Origin: Rhodovulum sulfidophilum DSM 1374
GTDB taxonomy: Bacteria; Pseudomonadota; Alphaproteobacteria; Rhodobacterales; Rhodobacteraceae
Reading direction: 5' to 3'
Assembly: GCF_001633165.1 (NCBI RefSeq)
Contig: NZ_CP015418.1
Span: 3,162,001 to 3,226,000 of the forward strand
Length of the DNA: 64,000 nucleotides
In this document: positions 19,908 to 30,433 of the stretch, one piece after another
How the letters are laid out: every line of letters begins with the position of its first letter
How positions within the stretch are numbered: the stretch's first letter is position 1
Program-made: the position numbers and the translations under genes
Notes under the pieces: generated by a model
Seen by the model: the letters and a program-made list of their open reading frames with translations, nothing else
Databases searched by the model: none
What the model was told of the DNA's origin: nothing

Positions 19908-21446
19908 ATGCCCCAATCGGCAGACAAGGTGCTCGACCACAACAAGCTGTTCCACGAGCCCGAATACAAGGAAATGTTCAAGAACAAGCGGGCGACGTTC
20001 GAGAATGCGCCGACCGCGCCCCAGGTGACCGAGATCCTCGACTGGACCAAGTCCTGGGACTACCGCGAGAAGAACCTCGCCCGCGAGGCTCTGGTCATCA
20101 ACCCCGCCAAGGCCTGCCAGCCGCTGGGCGCGGTCTTCGCGGCGGCGGGCTATGAAGGCACCATGAGCTTCGTGCACGGCTCGCAGGGCTGCGTCGCCTA
20201 TTACCGCTCGCATCTGTCGCGCCACTTCAAGGAACCGGCCTCGGCGGTGTCCTCGTCGATGACCGAGGATGCGGCGGTCTTCGGCGGGCTGGTGAACATG
20301 GTCGACGGGCTCGCCAATACCTACGCGCTCTACCAGCCCAAGATGATCGCCGTCTCGACCACCTGCATGGCCGAGGTGATCGGCGACGACCTCAACTCGT
20401 TCATCATCCAGGCCAAGGAAAAGGGCTCGGTCCCCGAGGAATTCGACGTGCCCTTCGCCCATACCCCGGCCTTCGTGGGCAGCCACGTGGACGGCTATGA
20501 CAACATGCAGAAGGGCATCCTGACCCATTTCTGGAAGGGGGCCGAGCGGAGCGAGACCGACAGCATCAACATCATCCCCGGCTTCGACGGCTTCGCGGTC
20601 GCCAATATCCGCGAGATGAACCGGATGCTGGGCGAGATGGGCGTCGACTACACCGTCCTGTGCGACGTATCGGATGTCTACGACACCCCCTCGGACGGCA
20701 ATTTCCAGATGTATGCCGGCGGCACGAAGCTTGATGACGTCAAGGCCGCGGTCAACGCGAAGGCCACGCTGTCACTGCAGGAATATTGCACCAAGCGGAC
20801 GCTCGAATTCTGCGAGGAGGTCGGCCAGAAGACCGCCGCGCTCCACTACCCGATGGGCGTCGCGGGCACCGACGAGTTCCTGATGACGGTCTCGGAGCTG
20901 ACCGGCAAGGAGGTTCCCGCCAGCCTGACGCTGGAACGCGGCCGCCTCGTCGATGCGATGGCCGACAGCCAGGCCTATCTGCACGGCAAGACCTACGCGA
21001 TCTACGGCGATCCCGACTTCGTCTATGCGATGGCCAAGTTCGTGATGGAAACCGGCGGCGAGCCCACCCATTGCCTCGCCACCAACGGGTCGAAGGCCTG
21101 GGCCAAGAAGATGCAGGCGCTGCTGGACAGCTCGCCCTTCGGCAAGGGCTGCCAGGTCTGGGCCGGCAAGGACCTCTGGCACCTGCGCTCGATCCTCGCG
21201 ACCGAACCCGCCGACCTTCTGATCGGCAACAGCTATGGCAAGTATATCGAGCGTGACCTGAACATTCCGCTGATCCGGCTCACCTTCCCGATCTTCGACC
21301 GCCACCACCACCACCGCTTCCCGACCTTCGGCTATCAGGGCGGGCTGACGGTTCTGGTCAAGATCCTCGACACCATCTTCGACAAGCTCGACACCAATAC
21401 GGGGACCCTGGGCGAGACCGACATCTCGTTCGATCTTACCCGCTGA
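19908..21446 (+). CDS. nifK: Nitrogenase molybdenum-iron protein beta chain NifK
   Basis: The 512-residue beta subunit, which shares the P-cluster through C70, C95 and C153. A serine at about 192 ([11 protein letters not shown]) corresponds to the redox-active P-cluster serine. [14 protein letters not shown] near the C-terminus is typical. A bulged hairpin of TTCGGCCG/CGGCCCGAA type precedes it in the nifD-nifK gap. It ends the nifHDK operon; a GC-rich hairpin lies about 85 nt downstream. Confidence 0.99.
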   Translation: MPQSADKVLDHNKLFHEPEYKEMFKNKRATFENAPTAPQVTEILDWTKSWDYREKNLAREALVINPAKACQPLGAVFAAAGYEGTMSFVHGSQGCVAYYRSHLSRHFKEPASAVSSSMTEDAAVFGGLVNMVDGLANTYALYQPKMIAVSTTCMAEVIGDDLNSFIIQAKEKGSVPEEFDVPFAHTPAFVGSHVDGYDNMQKGILTHFWKGAERSETDSINIIPGFDGFAVANIREMNRMLGEMGVDYTVLCDVSDVYDTPSDGNFQMYAGGTKLDDVKAAVNAKATLSLQEYCTKRTLEFCEEVGQKTAALHYPMGVAGTDEFLMTVSELTGKEVPASLTLERGRLVDAMADSQAYLHGKTYAIYGDPDFVYAMAKFVMETGGEPTHCLATNGSKAWAKKMQALLDSSPFGKGCQVWAGKDLWHLRSILATEPADLLIGNSYGKYIERDLNIPLIRLTFPIFDRHHHHRFPTFGYQGGLTVLVKILDTIFDKLDTNTGTLGETDISFDLTR

Positions 21447-21531
21447 CGCATCCCGAACGGCCCCGGCGATCCTGTCCCAAGCCAGGTCCCTCGCCGGGCT
21501 CCGTGCATCCCCGGGAGCGTCTCCCCGGCCT

Positions 21532-21565
21532 GCGGCCGGTCCTTACGGGCCGGCCGCATGTCTTT
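21532..21565 (+). terminator. Candidate terminator after nifK
   Basis: GCGGCCGG pairs with CCGGCCGC around a 10-nt loop, followed by only a short TCTTT. It is the strongest hairpin after nifK and probably ends nifHDK transcription. Confidence 0.55.
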
Positions 21566-21634
21566 GCGCACCCCGCTCCGGACGCCGACAGAGGCGCATG
21601 GTCGCGTTCCGCTCAAGATGCCTGACGCGATGCC

Positions 21635-21673
21635 CCGCAAAGGGATATACCGCAAACGGATATACCGCAGACG
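21635..21673 (+). repeat. 15-bp tandem repeats upstream of the metal ATPase
   Basis: CCGCAAAGGGATATA and CCGCAAACGGATATA are adjacent 15-mers differing at one base, followed by a partial third copy. They lie 75-110 nt before the P-type ATPase start. Phased repeats of this size often bind a regulator; the TATA-containing core could also include the promoter. Confidence 0.6.
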
Positions 21674-21746
21674 CAGCCCCGCCAGCCCGTGTCCGGACCG
21701 GAGCGCCTATCCGGCCAGACGCCAGCCAGATCGAAAGACGACCGCG

Positions 21747-23666
21747 ATGCCGACGCGCTCCGAGGATGCCCGCCGCCTGATCCTGACCGGGGTGACCCTG
21801 GCCGGGATGCTGACAGCCGCCGCGCTGCATTGGGGACCGTTCCCCGCGACCGGCTGGCCGCATATGGCCGCCACGGCCGCGCTGGCGCTTGTCTACATGG
21901 CAGGAGGAATTCCGGCCGGGGCACGCGCGCTCCACGCCCTCTGGACCGAGCGCGCGCTCGATATCGACCTGTTGATGGTGATCGCGGCACTCGCGGCGGC
22001 GGCCGTCGGCGCAACGGCCGAGGGCGCGGTGCTGCTGACGCTGTTCAGCCTGTCGACCACGCTCGAACATCGCGCCATCGGCCGCGCCCGACGCGCCATC
22101 GAGGCGCTGATGGAGCTGCGCCCCGACCGCACGCTCCGGCGCAGGGCCTCGGGCGACACCGAAGAGGTCGCGGTGGCCGATCTGGCGCCGGGCGACATCG
22201 TGATATTGCGCCCCGGCGCGCGGGTGCCGGTCGACGGCACGATCCGCGAGGGCGAAGGGGCGATCGACGAATCCACCATCACCGGCGAATCCGTCCCGGT
22301 CCACAAGCAGCCCGGTGCGCAGGTCTTCGAGGCGACGGTGAACCTGCATGGCGTGCTGGCGGTCGAGGTCACCCGGCCGCTTGCCGAAAGCACCGTGGCC
22401 CGGATGATCGCGCTGGTGACCGAGGCCCAGGCCGCCCGCGCGCCCTCGGAACGCTTCTCGGAATGGTTCGGCCAGCGCTATACCATCGCCGTGCTGGCGG
22501 GCGCGGTGCTGGCCTTCGCCGCCTTCCTCTGGCTCGGCCTTGGCTGGCACGCGGCGCTTTACAAGGCGGCGACGCTTCTGGTCGCGGCCAGCCCCTGCGC
22601 CATCGTGATCTCGGTTCCGGCCGCGATCCTGTCGGCGCTGTCGGCCTCGGCCCGGGGAGGCGTGTTGTTCAAGGGCGGCGCCGCGCTCGAGACGCTGGCC
22701 CGGGTCGACAGTTTCGCCTTCGACAAGACCGGCACCCTGACCACCGGGCGGCAGGAGGTGGTCGAACTGGCCTGCGAGGGCGATCCCGATATCTTCCTCG
22801 CGCGGCTGGCCGGGCTCGAGGCCCATTCCGAACACCCGATCGCCGATGCGATCCGCCGCGCCGCCACCGCCCGCGGCCTGAGCCCGCTTGCCGTGCGCGA
22901 GGCCCGCGCGGTGCCCGGCGAGGGCATGGTGGGGGTCGATGACGAGGGCGTGCTCTGGGCGGGCAATGAACGGCTGGCGGCACGGATGGGCGCGAAGGAC
23001 GCGCCGAGCGAGCGCCCCGCCCTGATCGGCGACCTCGACCGGCGGGCGCAGACGCTGGTTCTGCTGGGCCGCGGCGCGCGCTATCTCGGCGCGGTCACGG
23101 TCGAGGACCAGCCGCGTCCGACCGCCCGGCCCGGACTGGACGCGCTGCGGGCGCGGGGCATCGCAAGACTGGCGATGCTGACCGGCGACCGGCGCGCGGT
23201 GGCCGAGCGGATCGGCGCCGATCTCGGCATCGCGCCCGCCGAGATCCATGCCGAGCTGCGCCCCGAGGACAAGCTGCGGATCGTGGCCGGGCTGACCCGC
23301 TCGGGCCGGGTTGCCTTCGTCGGCGACGGGGTCAATGACGCGGCGGCGCTGGCGCGCGCCGATATCGGCATCGCGATGGGGGCCGCCGGGTCCGAGGTCG
23401 CGCTGCAGGCCGCCGATGTCGCGCTTCTGTCCGAGGATCTGGGCCGTCTGGCGGCGGCCCATGCGCTGTCGCGGCGCACGGCCCGGATCATCCGCCAGAA
23501 CCTGATCTTCGCGATGGGCGCGATGGCGGTCCTGGTCGCCTCGGGGATCCTGTTCGACCTGCCGCTGCCAGTAGCGGTTGTGGGCCATGAGGGCGGCACC
23601 GTGCTGGTGGTGCTGAACGGGTTGCGCCTGCTGGCCGACCCGATCCGCCATCGCAGCGCCACCTGA
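21747..23666 (+). CDS. P1B-4-type heavy-metal-exporting ATPase
   Basis: A 639-residue inner-membrane P-type ATPase. SPC at 282-284 in transmembrane helix 6 together with HEGGT at 614-618 in the last helix pair are the P1B-4 signature (Co, Fe or Zn export; CoaT, CtpD, PfeT relatives). DKTGT (326-330) holds the phosphorylated Asp, TGES (179-182) is the dephosphorylation loop, and GDGVNDAAAL is the hinge. There is no N-terminal heavy-metal-binding domain, as usual for this subgroup. The start at M in MPTRSEDARR gives the family length; its ribosome-binding site is weak. It directly follows nifK, so a link to iron or cobalt balance in nitrogen-fixing cells is possible but unproven. Confidence 0.88.
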   Translation: MPTRSEDARRLILTGVTLAGMLTAAALHWGPFPATGWPHMAATAALALVYMAGGIPAGARALHALWTERALDIDLLMVIAALAAAAVGATAEGAVLLTLFSLSTTLEHRAIGRARRAIEALMELRPDRTLRRRASGDTEEVAVADLAPGDIVILRPGARVPVDGTIREGEGAIDESTITGESVPVHKQPGAQVFEATVNLHGVLAVEVTRPLAESTVARMIALVTEAQAARAPSERFSEWFGQRYTIAVLAGAVLAFAAFLWLGLGWHAALYKAATLLVAASPCAIVISVPAAILSALSASARGGVLFKGGAALETLARVDSFAFDKTGTLTTGRQEVVELACEGDPDIFLARLAGLEAHSEHPIADAIRRAATARGLSPLAVREARAVPGEGMVGVDDEGVLWAGNERLAARMGAKDAPSERPALIGDLDRRAQTLVLLGRGARYLGAVTVEDQPRPTARPGLDALRARGIARLAMLTGDRRAVAERIGADLGIAPAEIHAELRPEDKLRIVAGLTRSGRVAFVGDGVNDAAALARADIGIAMGAAGSEVALQAADVALLSEDLGRLAAAHALSRRTARIIRQNLIFAMGAMAVLVASGILFDLPLPVAVVGHEGGTVLVVLNGLRLLADPIRHRSAT

Positions 23667-23702
23667 GCCCCCGGGACACCAGTCGCGACAAGGGAGACGC
23701 AC

Positions 23703-23956
23703 GGGACCCGTCAGGTAGATGCCTACCGCATCACGCCAGATTTCTCACGGCCCGGCCAGCCAACCGATAACGGCTTCATCGAGGCCGTCACCGGCAATCT
23801 CCGGATGGCGAGCGTGAACGCCCGCAGGTTCATCAGCCCTGCCGACGCCCGCGAAGAACCTAAGGATCGGCACAGAAGCAACACCGAAGACCGACAGCGC
23901 GCTCGAATACAAGCCATGCCTCATCCCGATGGTGCCACCGCCCTGCCCTCGGAAGA
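23703..23956 (+). pseudogene. IS3-family transposase (OrfB integrase) C-terminal remnant
   Basis: In one frame the sequence reads ITPDFSRPGQPTDNGFIEAV then LRMASVNARRFISPADAREE, followed by a diverged end with HPDGATALP. This matches the end of the DDE integrase of IS3-type OrfB (SRPGKPTDNAFIEAFNGR, then the LADAREKLE region with the catalytic Glu). No N-terminal part, OrfA or terminal inverted repeat is visible. It is a decayed fragment marking an old insertion between the ATPase and the small zinc-ribbon gene. Confidence 0.75.
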
Positions 23957-24131
23957 CAAACGGAGCATTCCGGTTCCCGACGGTCCAGCACCCGGGCGCC
24001 GCACACCATCCCGCAGACGATGGCCATGATCCCACCGAGAGAGGCAGCTCATCCCGCGTCACGCGAAAAGGTCCGTCACCGGGAGAAAATCGCTCCGGTC
24101 AAAGGGCGCCCTGTCAGGACGAGAGGCGCGC

Positions 24132-24401
24132 TCAGCGGCGCAAACGGGGATCCACGGGCGCGGGCGCGGCCAAACCGGCCTTCGGGGCGACGTCGCCCAT
24201 CCCGGCGGCACGCTCTTCGGCGGCCCAGCGGTCCCAGACCGCCTCGGCGATCTCGGCACGGGTCTTGCCGTCATCCTCCAGACTGCGGATCTGCCGAAAC
24301 AGCAGCTCGGCATCCTGCACCATGGCGCAAAGCTCGCAGAGCGTGTCCCCGTCCGATCCGAACACGCTCAGGACTTTCCCGCATTCCCGACAGGTCGACA
24401 T
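24132..24401 (-). CDS. Small zinc-ribbon protein, unknown function
   Basis: An 89-residue protein with CRECGKVL near the start and CELCAM 22 residues later, giving a C-X2-C...C-X2-C zinc ribbon. A helical segment (LLFRQIRSLEDDGKTRAEIAEAV) and a disordered Pro/Ala tail follow. The start at MSTCRECG has a GGAG upstream. I do not recognise a specific function. It is on the same strand as pgi but separated by 100 nt. Confidence 0.65.
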   Translation of the reverse strand: MSTCRECGKVLSVFGSDGDTLCELCAMVQDAELLFRQIRSLEDDGKTRAEIAEAVWDRWAAEERAAGMGDVAPKAGLAAPAPVDPRLRR

Positions 24402-24503
24402 CTTCGCTCCGCTCACAGCCCGCCCCAAGGCTAGGCCGAAAACCTGAACGAATCCTTTCCCCGATCCGGCCCCTCAGCCCCGCGCCGCCGCCAGATCAGA
24501 GGT

Positions 24504-26153
24504 TCAGCCCGCGGCGGCGATGAAATCGAGCAGTTGCGCGGTCGAGCCGTCCAGCGTCTCGGAACGAGGCCCGCCCTCCAGCAGCGGCTCGAGCGAGTTC
24601 GCCAGCTCCTTGCCGAGCTCGACCCCCCACTGGTCGAAGGAATTGATGCCGAGGATCACCCCCTCGGTGAAGACCCGGTGTTCGTAAAGCGCCACGATCT
24701 GGCCCAGCATCCGGGGCGTCAGCTGCGGATAGATCAGCGTGGTCGAGGGCCGGTTGCCGGGAAAGACCCGGTGGCGGGCCTGCCGTTCCAGCTCGTCGCC
24801 CTGAAAGCCGGCCTTGGCGGCAATGGCGCGGGCCGCCTCGATCCCGCGTCCCTCCATCAAGGCCTTGGACTGGGCCAGCACATTGGCCAGAAGCAGCCGG
24901 TGATGACGGGCCAGTTCGGGTTCATGGCCCCGCGCCGCGACCAGGAATTCGCAGGGCACGATCTGGGTGCCCTGATGGATCAGCTGATAGAAGGCATGCT
25001 GGCCATTGGTGCCGGGCTCGCCCCAGACCACGGGACCGGTCGGCCGCGAGACCGCCTGCCCGCTCATGGTCACGCTCTTGCCGTTGCTCTCCATCTCGAG
25101 CTGCTGGAGATAGGCCGGAAGCCGGGCCAGCCGCTGGTCATAGGGCAGCACCGCCCGCGTCGCATGGCCTTGCACCTGCGCATGCCAGATCCCCACCAGC
25201 GCCAGCAGGACCGGCAGGTTGGCCCGCAGCGGCGCGCTGCGGAAATGCGCGTCCATCGCCGCGCCGCCCGCGAGAAATTCATCAAAGCGTTCGGGGCCGA
25301 TGGCGATCATCAGCGACAGCCCGATCGGCCCCCAGACCGAATAGCGCCCGCCGACCCAGTCCTCGAAGCCGAAGACCCGCTCGGGGGCGATGCCGAAATC
25401 GGCGGTCTTCTCCAGGGCCGAGGACAGCGCCACGAATTGCGCGCCCGGCTCGGACACCCGCGCCGCCATCCAGCCCCGCACCGTCTCGGCATTGGTCATG
25501 GTCTCGATGGTGGTGAAGGTCTTCGAGGCGACGATGACCAGCGTGGTCTCGGGATCGAGCCCCCTCAGCGTGTCGGCGGCATCGGCCCCGTCGACATTCG
25601 AGATGAAATGGCAGCGCGGTCCGTCATGATAGGGCGCCAGCGCGAGGCAGGCCATGGCGGGGCCGAGATCCGAGCCGCCGATGCCGATATTGACGACATC
25701 GGTGATCGGCCCGCCCTGCCCGCAAATGCCGCCGCCCCGGATCTCGCGGGAGAAGCCGCGCATCCTCAGAAGCGTCTCGCGCAGACCCGGCATCACGTCG
25801 CGCCCGTCAAGCGCGACCTTGCCCTCGGGATTGCGCAGCGCGCTGTGCAGGACCGCCCGGCCTTCGGTCTCGTTGATCCGGCGGCCCGCGAACATCGCGT
25901 CGCGCCGGGCCTGGACACCGGCGGCGATGGCCAGTTCGATCAGCAGCTCGAGCGTTTCCTCGTCGATATTGGTCTTCGAGAAATCGAACAGCATCTCTTC
26001 GGCATCGGTTGCGGCGGCGGCCGCCGACTGGCCGGCGAACCGGACCGAAAAGGCCGCGGCACGGCCCCTGTCCTCGAACAGCGCCGTCAGGGGGCGGGTC
26101 GCGGCCCGGCCCGCCTGGGCGTCGAGCCGTTCCCAGATCGTCGAAAGCGTCAC
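24504..26153 (-). CDS. pgi: Glucose-6-phosphate isomerase
   Basis: A 549-residue cytosolic enzyme interconverting glucose-6-P and fructose-6-P. The phosphate-binding [21 protein letters not shown], the [16 protein letters not shown] signature with its catalytic Glu/His, and the C-terminal [15 protein letters not shown] are present. The GTG at 26153 is chosen: GGAG lies 7 nt upstream and the length equals that of the E. coli enzyme. It is last in zwf-pgl-pgi, 4 nt after pgl, so the products feed the Entner-Doudoroff and pentose phosphate routes. Confidence 0.96.
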   Translation of the reverse strand: MTLSTIWERLDAQAGRAATRPLTALFEDRGRAAAFSVRFAGQSAAAAATDAEEMLFDFSKTNIDEETLELLIELAIAAGVQARRDAMFAGRRINETEGRAVLHSALRNPEGKVALDGRDVMPGLRETLLRMRGFSREIRGGGICGQGGPITDVVNIGIGGSDLGPAMACLALAPYHDGPRCHFISNVDGADAADTLRGLDPETTLVIVASKTFTTIETMTNAETVRGWMAARVSEPGAQFVALSSALEKTADFGIAPERVFGFEDWVGGRYSVWGPIGLSLMIAIGPERFDEFLAGGAAMDAHFRSAPLRANLPVLLALVGIWHAQVQGHATRAVLPYDQRLARLPAYLQQLEMESNGKSVTMSGQAVSRPTGPVVWGEPGTNGQHAFYQLIHQGTQIVPCEFLVAARGHEPELARHHRLLLANVLAQSKALMEGRGIEAARAIAAKAGFQGDELERQARHRVFPGNRPSTTLIYPQLTPRMLGQIVALYEHRVFTEGVILGINSFDQWGVELGKELANSLEPLLEGGPRSETLDGSTAQLLDFIAAAG

Positions 26154-26157
26154 GTCG

Positions 26158-26820
26158 TTACTCCGTCCAATGGACCGTTGCATCCTTCAGCACCGTGCAG
26201 ACCGGCGCCAGATGCGGATCGGCCAGATCCGCCGCCTGTTCGAGCGCCGCCCGCTTGGCCGCCCCCGTGATCAGGATATGGGTGCTGAGCGCGCCCTGCA
26301 GAACCGGCGCGGTCAGGCTGATGCGCGGCTCGGGCTGGCCGGGCGGGGTGATCTGCATCACCGGCGGCGCCTCGGGCGAAAGCGCGGCGTCAAGCTCGGG
26401 CGCGCCCGGGAAAAGCGAGGCGGTATGCATGTCCTCGCCCATCCCCAGCACCAGCACGTTCAAGGGCAGCGCCCGGCGCACCCGGGTCGTGAGCCCCTCC
26501 ATGCCGTCGGCGCCGGGGCGGAGGCCGACAAAGCGGGCCTCGGCCGCCTTGCCGGTCAGAAGCCGCGCCCGGATCATGCCCTCGTTCGAGCGCGGGTGAT
26601 CGGGTGCGACCAGGCGTTCGTCGGTCGGCATCACCCGCACCCGCGCCCAGTCGAGGCTGCTGGCGCAGAGATCGTCGTAAAGCGGCCCCGGGGTGGTGCC
26701 GCCGGGCAGCGCGATGGTCACCCGGTCCTCGTGGAACAGCGCGTTGTTCAGCTCTCCCGCCAGCACATTGGCCAGCGCGATCATCATCATCTCGAGATCG
26801 GGATAGGTATGCAGCTTCAT
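26158..26820 (-). CDS. pgl: 6-phosphogluconolactonase
   Basis: A 220-residue SugarP-isomerase-fold hydrolase that opens 6-phosphogluconolactone. [35 protein letters not shown] and [20 protein letters not shown] are the family's three active-site blocks. It overlaps zwf by 4 nt and sits 4 nt before the pgi start, so the operon is tightly coupled. Confidence 0.96.
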   Translation of the reverse strand: MKLHTYPDLEMMMIALANVLAGELNNALFHEDRVTIALPGGTTPGPLYDDLCASSLDWARVRVMPTDERLVAPDHPRSNEGMIRARLLTGKAAEARFVGLRPGADGMEGLTTRVRRALPLNVLVLGMGEDMHTASLFPGAPELDAALSPEAPPVMQITPPGQPEPRISLTAPVLQGALSTHILITGAAKRAALEQAADLADPHLAPVCTVLKDATVHWTE

Positions 26821-28271
26821 GGCCGGATCTCCCGCCAGCGCCGGCCGTCGCGATGCAGCAGCATCAGCGCATCCTCGGGCCCCGACCCGCCCGGATCATA
26901 GGGTTGCGGCCGGTCGCCGCGTGCTTCCCAGGCCGCGATGATCGGATCGGTCCAGGCCCAGGCCGCCTCGACCTCGTCGCCGCGCATGAAAAGCGTCTGG
27001 TTGCCGCGGATCACATCCATGATCAGCCTCTCATAGGCGTCGGGTATTTCCTGCGCCCCCGGGCCCAGCGCCTCGGCGAAGGACATGTCCAGAGGCACCT
27101 CGATCAGCCGCATGCCGCCCGGCCCCGGCTCCTTGATGGTGACCTTGAGCTTGATGCCCTCATTGGGCTGCAGCCGGATCACCAGCAGGTTGGCACGATG
27201 GCCCTCCTGATCGCCGAAGATCGAATGCGGCGGATCCTTGAAGGTGACGGCGATTTCCGAGGTCCGCGCGCGCAGCCGCTTGCCGGTGCGCAGATAGAAG
27301 GGCGTGCCCTTCCAGCGCCAGTTCGACACATGCGCCTTGAGCGCGACGAAGCTTTCGGTCCGGCTGTCGGGCGCCTCGACATCGTCGTGATAGCTGCCCA
27401 TGCCGCCGCCCGCGCGGTACTGGCCGCGCACCAGATCGGCCGGGCGCACCGGGTCGAGCGCGCGGATCACCTTCAGCTTCTCGTCGCGGACGGCATCGGG
27501 TTCGAAGGCATAGGGCGGCTCCATCGCGATCAGGCACAGAAGCTGCATCATGTGGTTCTGCACCATGTCGCGCATCGCGCCCGACTTGTCATAATAGCCG
27601 CCACGGCCCGCGACGCCCACGGTCTCGGCCACGGTGATCTGGATATGGTCGACATATTGCGCCTTCCAGAGCGGCTCGAAAAGCATGTTGGCAAAGCGCA
27701 CCGCCATCAGGTTCTGGACCGTTTCCTTGCCCAGATAATGGTCGATCCGGTAGATCTGGTGTTCGTCGAAATGCTCGGCCAGGGTGGCGTTCAGCGCGCG
27801 GGCCGAGGCAAGATCATGGCCGAAGGGCTTTTCCACCACGATCCGGCAGGTCTCGGCGTTCATGCCATGGGCATGCAGCCGCTCGGCCAGCGCGCCGAAC
27901 AGCCCCGGCCCGACCGAAAAGTAATAGGCCTGCACCACATCGGGGCGCATCTTGGCGGCCAGCTCGGGCCAGCCATCCTCGCCGGTGGCATCGACCGCCA
28001 CATAAGAGAGCCGCGTCAGGAACCGCTCGATCGCCTCGCGGTCGCGCTTCTTCTCGGGGATGGCGGCATGAATTGCGGCACGCACCAGGGTGCGGAAATC
28101 CTCGTCCCCCATCGGGCTGCGCGCGGCCCCGACGATGCGGGCGGCCTCGGGCAGCTGGCCGTCGGCATCGCGACGGTAAAGCCCGGGCAGGATCTTGCCG
28201 GTGGACAGGTCTCCGGTCGCGCCGAAGATGACGAGATCGAACGGATCGACCGGTATGACGCGTGAAACCAT
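26817..28271 (-). CDS. zwf: Glucose-6-phosphate 1-dehydrogenase
   Basis: A 484-residue NADP(+)-dependent enzyme that starts the oxidative pentose phosphate and Entner-Doudoroff pathways. FGATGDLSTGKILPGLY is the nucleotide-binding motif near residue 15, RIDHYLGKETVQN holds the catalytic His, and VEKPFGHDL is conserved. The ATG at 28271 follows AAGGAAG. It is the first gene of zwf-pgl-pgi. NADPH from this operon could support FAS and possibly nitrogenase electron supply, but no shared regulation is visible. Confidence 0.97.
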   Translation of the reverse strand: MVSRVIPVDPFDLVIFGATGDLSTGKILPGLYRRDADGQLPEAARIVGAARSPMGDEDFRTLVRAAIHAAIPEKKRDREAIERFLTRLSYVAVDATGEDGWPELAAKMRPDVVQAYYFSVGPGLFGALAERLHAHGMNAETCRIVVEKPFGHDLASARALNATLAEHFDEHQIYRIDHYLGKETVQNLMAVRFANMLFEPLWKAQYVDHIQITVAETVGVAGRGGYYDKSGAMRDMVQNHMMQLLCLIAMEPPYAFEPDAVRDEKLKVIRALDPVRPADLVRGQYRAGGGMGSYHDDVEAPDSRTESFVALKAHVSNWRWKGTPFYLRTGKRLRARTSEIAVTFKDPPHSIFGDQEGHRANLLVIRLQPNEGIKLKVTIKEPGPGGMRLIEVPLDMSFAEALGPGAQEIPDAYERLIMDVIRGNQTLFMRGDEVEAAWAWTDPIIAAWEARGDRPQPYDPGGSGPEDALMLLHRDGRRWREIRP

Positions 28272-28879
28272 GACGCTTCCTTGGCATTGCCTGGCATTTA
28301 CGGAAAGCGAGGGCTGCATCCGCGGGGTCCCCTGCGCGGCCTCCCTCATTCCCTGCGACCTGTCTAGCATCCCCCTGCCAACGCGCAACTGCCGAGCGCG
28401 CCGGAGCGGTCGCGATCTTGCCGCCACCGGCCCGCCGCGTCCGTGGGATGGGACCGCCCTTTGAGGGTACGGAACCGCCCGGTCCGAATGACAGAGCCGC
28501 CCGGTCCGGGCGAGGATACCGGGCTGGCGCGGCGTCGCGGGCAGGGCCGAGAGACGGGTCGAGGGGGCAGAACGAGCTGCGAGACACGGCTCGCGACGGC
28601 ATCGGCTGCGGTTGCCTCCCGACCGAGCCCTGACCGCTCCGCAATCCTGCCGACCGGCGCGCCTCGACGTCACCGCGCGATATCACCGCGCCCTTGCCGC
28701 GACAGGCCGGAGCGCGGCGCTACAGTGGACGCGCCCTCCTCGCAACGCGGCCCGACACCGCATGGGCACCACGCCGGAATGCTTGACTTGGCGCCGAAGC
28801 CCCGCCCTACTCATTTCATTGAAGGCACGCGCCCGGGCCGCGCCCCCGGTCCGCCGATCCGCTCAGGAGGGTTGCAGCC
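28272..28879. other. Intergenic region upstream of zwf and the GMC gene
   Basis: About 600 nt between divergent genes. No open frame shows a domain. A TTGACT lies near 28783, but the best -10-like element is about 19 nt away, so I do not call a promoter. Otherwise I see nothing definite. Confidence 0.4.
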
Positions 28880-30433
28880 ATGGCTTTCGACAGCTTCCAG
28901 GACGCGCGCAGCTTTGCCGACGATCCCGGTCTCGAGGCCGATATCTGCATCATGGGGGCCGGAGCCGCGGGCATCACCCTGGCCTCGGCGCTGGCCGACA
29001 GCGGGCTGCGGGTCTGCCTGCTCGAAGCCGGGGGCATGGACATGGACCCGGTCGTCGAGGATGCCTCGATCGTTCCCGATATCGGCCGACCCTATGACGT
29101 GACCGCGAACCGGTTGAGGTTCTTCGGCGGCGCGACCAACCATTGGGGCGGGCATTGCGTCCGGCTCGAGCCCGACGATTTCGAGCCCAAGGAATGGATC
29201 CCGATGTCGGGCTGGCCGTTCGGCGCGGACACGCTTGCCCCCTATTACCGGCAGGCGCATGCCTTTCTCGGGCTCGGCGAGTACGAATACGACCCGGCGC
29301 CCGTGGCCCGCGCGCTCGGCACCCGGCTGATGCCCTTCGACGGGCCGATGCTGAAAAGCCAGCTCTCGCGCTATCGCCGGGTGTTCTACGGCGACGAATA
29401 CGGCCCGCGCCTCGACAAGGCGGCCAATGTCCGGGTCGTGCTTTACGCCGATGTCTGCGACATCCGGCTGGGCGAGGCCACAGGCGAGACGGTGTCGCAT
29501 GTGGTGGTACGCAGCCCGGCGGGGAACCGCTTCGACGTTCGCGCGCGCTATTTCGTGCTGGCGGCCGGGGGCATCGAGATCCCGCGGATGCTGCTGGTGG
29601 CGAATGGCCAGCGTCCGGCCGGTCTTGGTAACGAGAACGATCTGGTCGGCCGCTATTTCCAGGAACATCTGATGTTCAAGAGCGGGCTGCTGCTGCCCCG
29701 CGATCCCGCGGATGTGCTGCCGCTCTATCTGTCGGAAGTGCCCTATGGCGAGATCGCGGTGCGCTGTCACCTGGTGCTGACCGCCGAGGCGGTCCGGGCC
29801 AGGCGGATCGGCAAGTTCCGGAGCGAGTTCTATTCTCTGCCGCTCCGGCTGCGCGATCTGAGGGCGCTGCGCAGCGGCCGGATCGACGCCGCCGACATCG
29901 CCGGGCTCGTCAGCGATCCCTTCGGCACCGCCCGGGCCTATCGATGCGGCAGCAATGCCCGGCACGACACCTACGGGCTGTTCAACAATATCGAGCAGAG
30001 GCCCAACCCCGCCAGCCGCGTCTCGCTGCGCGCCGACAAGGATGCCTATGGGCGTCCGCAGGCCCAGCTCGACTGGCAGATCACCCGTCAGGACCATGAC
30101 TGCATCCTCGCCGCCCATCAGGTCATCGCCCAGGAGGCCGGGCGGATCGGCTTCGGCCGGATGCGGATCGAGATCGATCCCGAACCCGAGATCTTCCTCG
30201 ACGGGGTCGGCGGCGGCGGCCATCACATGGGCACGGTGCGCATGGCCGAGGACCCGCGCCGCGGCGTCACCGATGGCGACGGCCGGCTGCACAGCGTGGA
30301 AAATCTCTATGTCGCGGGCTCGGCGCTGTTTCCGACCGGCGGCTATCCGAACCCGACGCTCACCATCACCGCCATGGCCTTCCGGCTGTCCGATCACCTG
30401 AAGGCCCGGGCCGAACGGGAGGGGCTGCTGTGA
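28880..30433 (+). CDS. GMC-family FAD-dependent oxidoreductase
   Basis: A 517-residue flavoprotein. The FAD-binding MGAGAAG is at 25-31. GGATNHWGGHC follows, then the interior glycine-rich AAGGIEIPRMLL, and the C-terminal GGGGHHMGTVRM and GSALFPTGGYPNPTLTITAM, which hold the predicted catalytic His/Asn pair. It resembles GMC dehydrogenases acting on alcohols or sugars. There is no signal peptide in the protein itself. The next gene overlaps its stop codon (GTGA) and may be a membrane or periplasmic partner. CAGGAGG precedes the ATG. The substrate is unknown. Confidence 0.88.
   Translation: MAFDSFQDARSFADDPGLEADICIMGAGAAGITLASALADSGLRVCLLEAGGMDMDPVVEDASIVPDIGRPYDVTANRLRFFGGATNHWGGHCVRLEPDDFEPKEWIPMSGWPFGADTLAPYYRQAHAFLGLGEYEYDPAPVARALGTRLMPFDGPMLKSQLSRYRRVFYGDEYGPRLDKAANVRVVLYADVCDIRLGEATGETVSHVVVRSPAGNRFDVRARYFVLAAGGIEIPRMLLVANGQRPAGLGNENDLVGRYFQEHLMFKSGLLLPRDPADVLPLYLSEVPYGEIAVRCHLVLTAEAVRARRIGKFRSEFYSLPLRLRDLRALRSGRIDAADIAGLVSDPFGTARAYRCGSNARHDTYGLFNNIEQRPNPASRVSLRADKDAYGRPQAQLDWQITRQDHDCILAAHQVIAQEAGRIGFGRMRIEIDPEPEIFLDGVGGGGHHMGTVRMAEDPRRGVTDGDGRLHSVENLYVAGSALFPTGGYPNPTLTITAMAFRLSDHLKARAEREGLL

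Noticed and set aside
27040..27065. GGGTATTT in zwf as another copy of the dispersed element
   Set aside because: It lies in coding sequence and lacks the CCAAGAAGAA arm and the mirrored right half.
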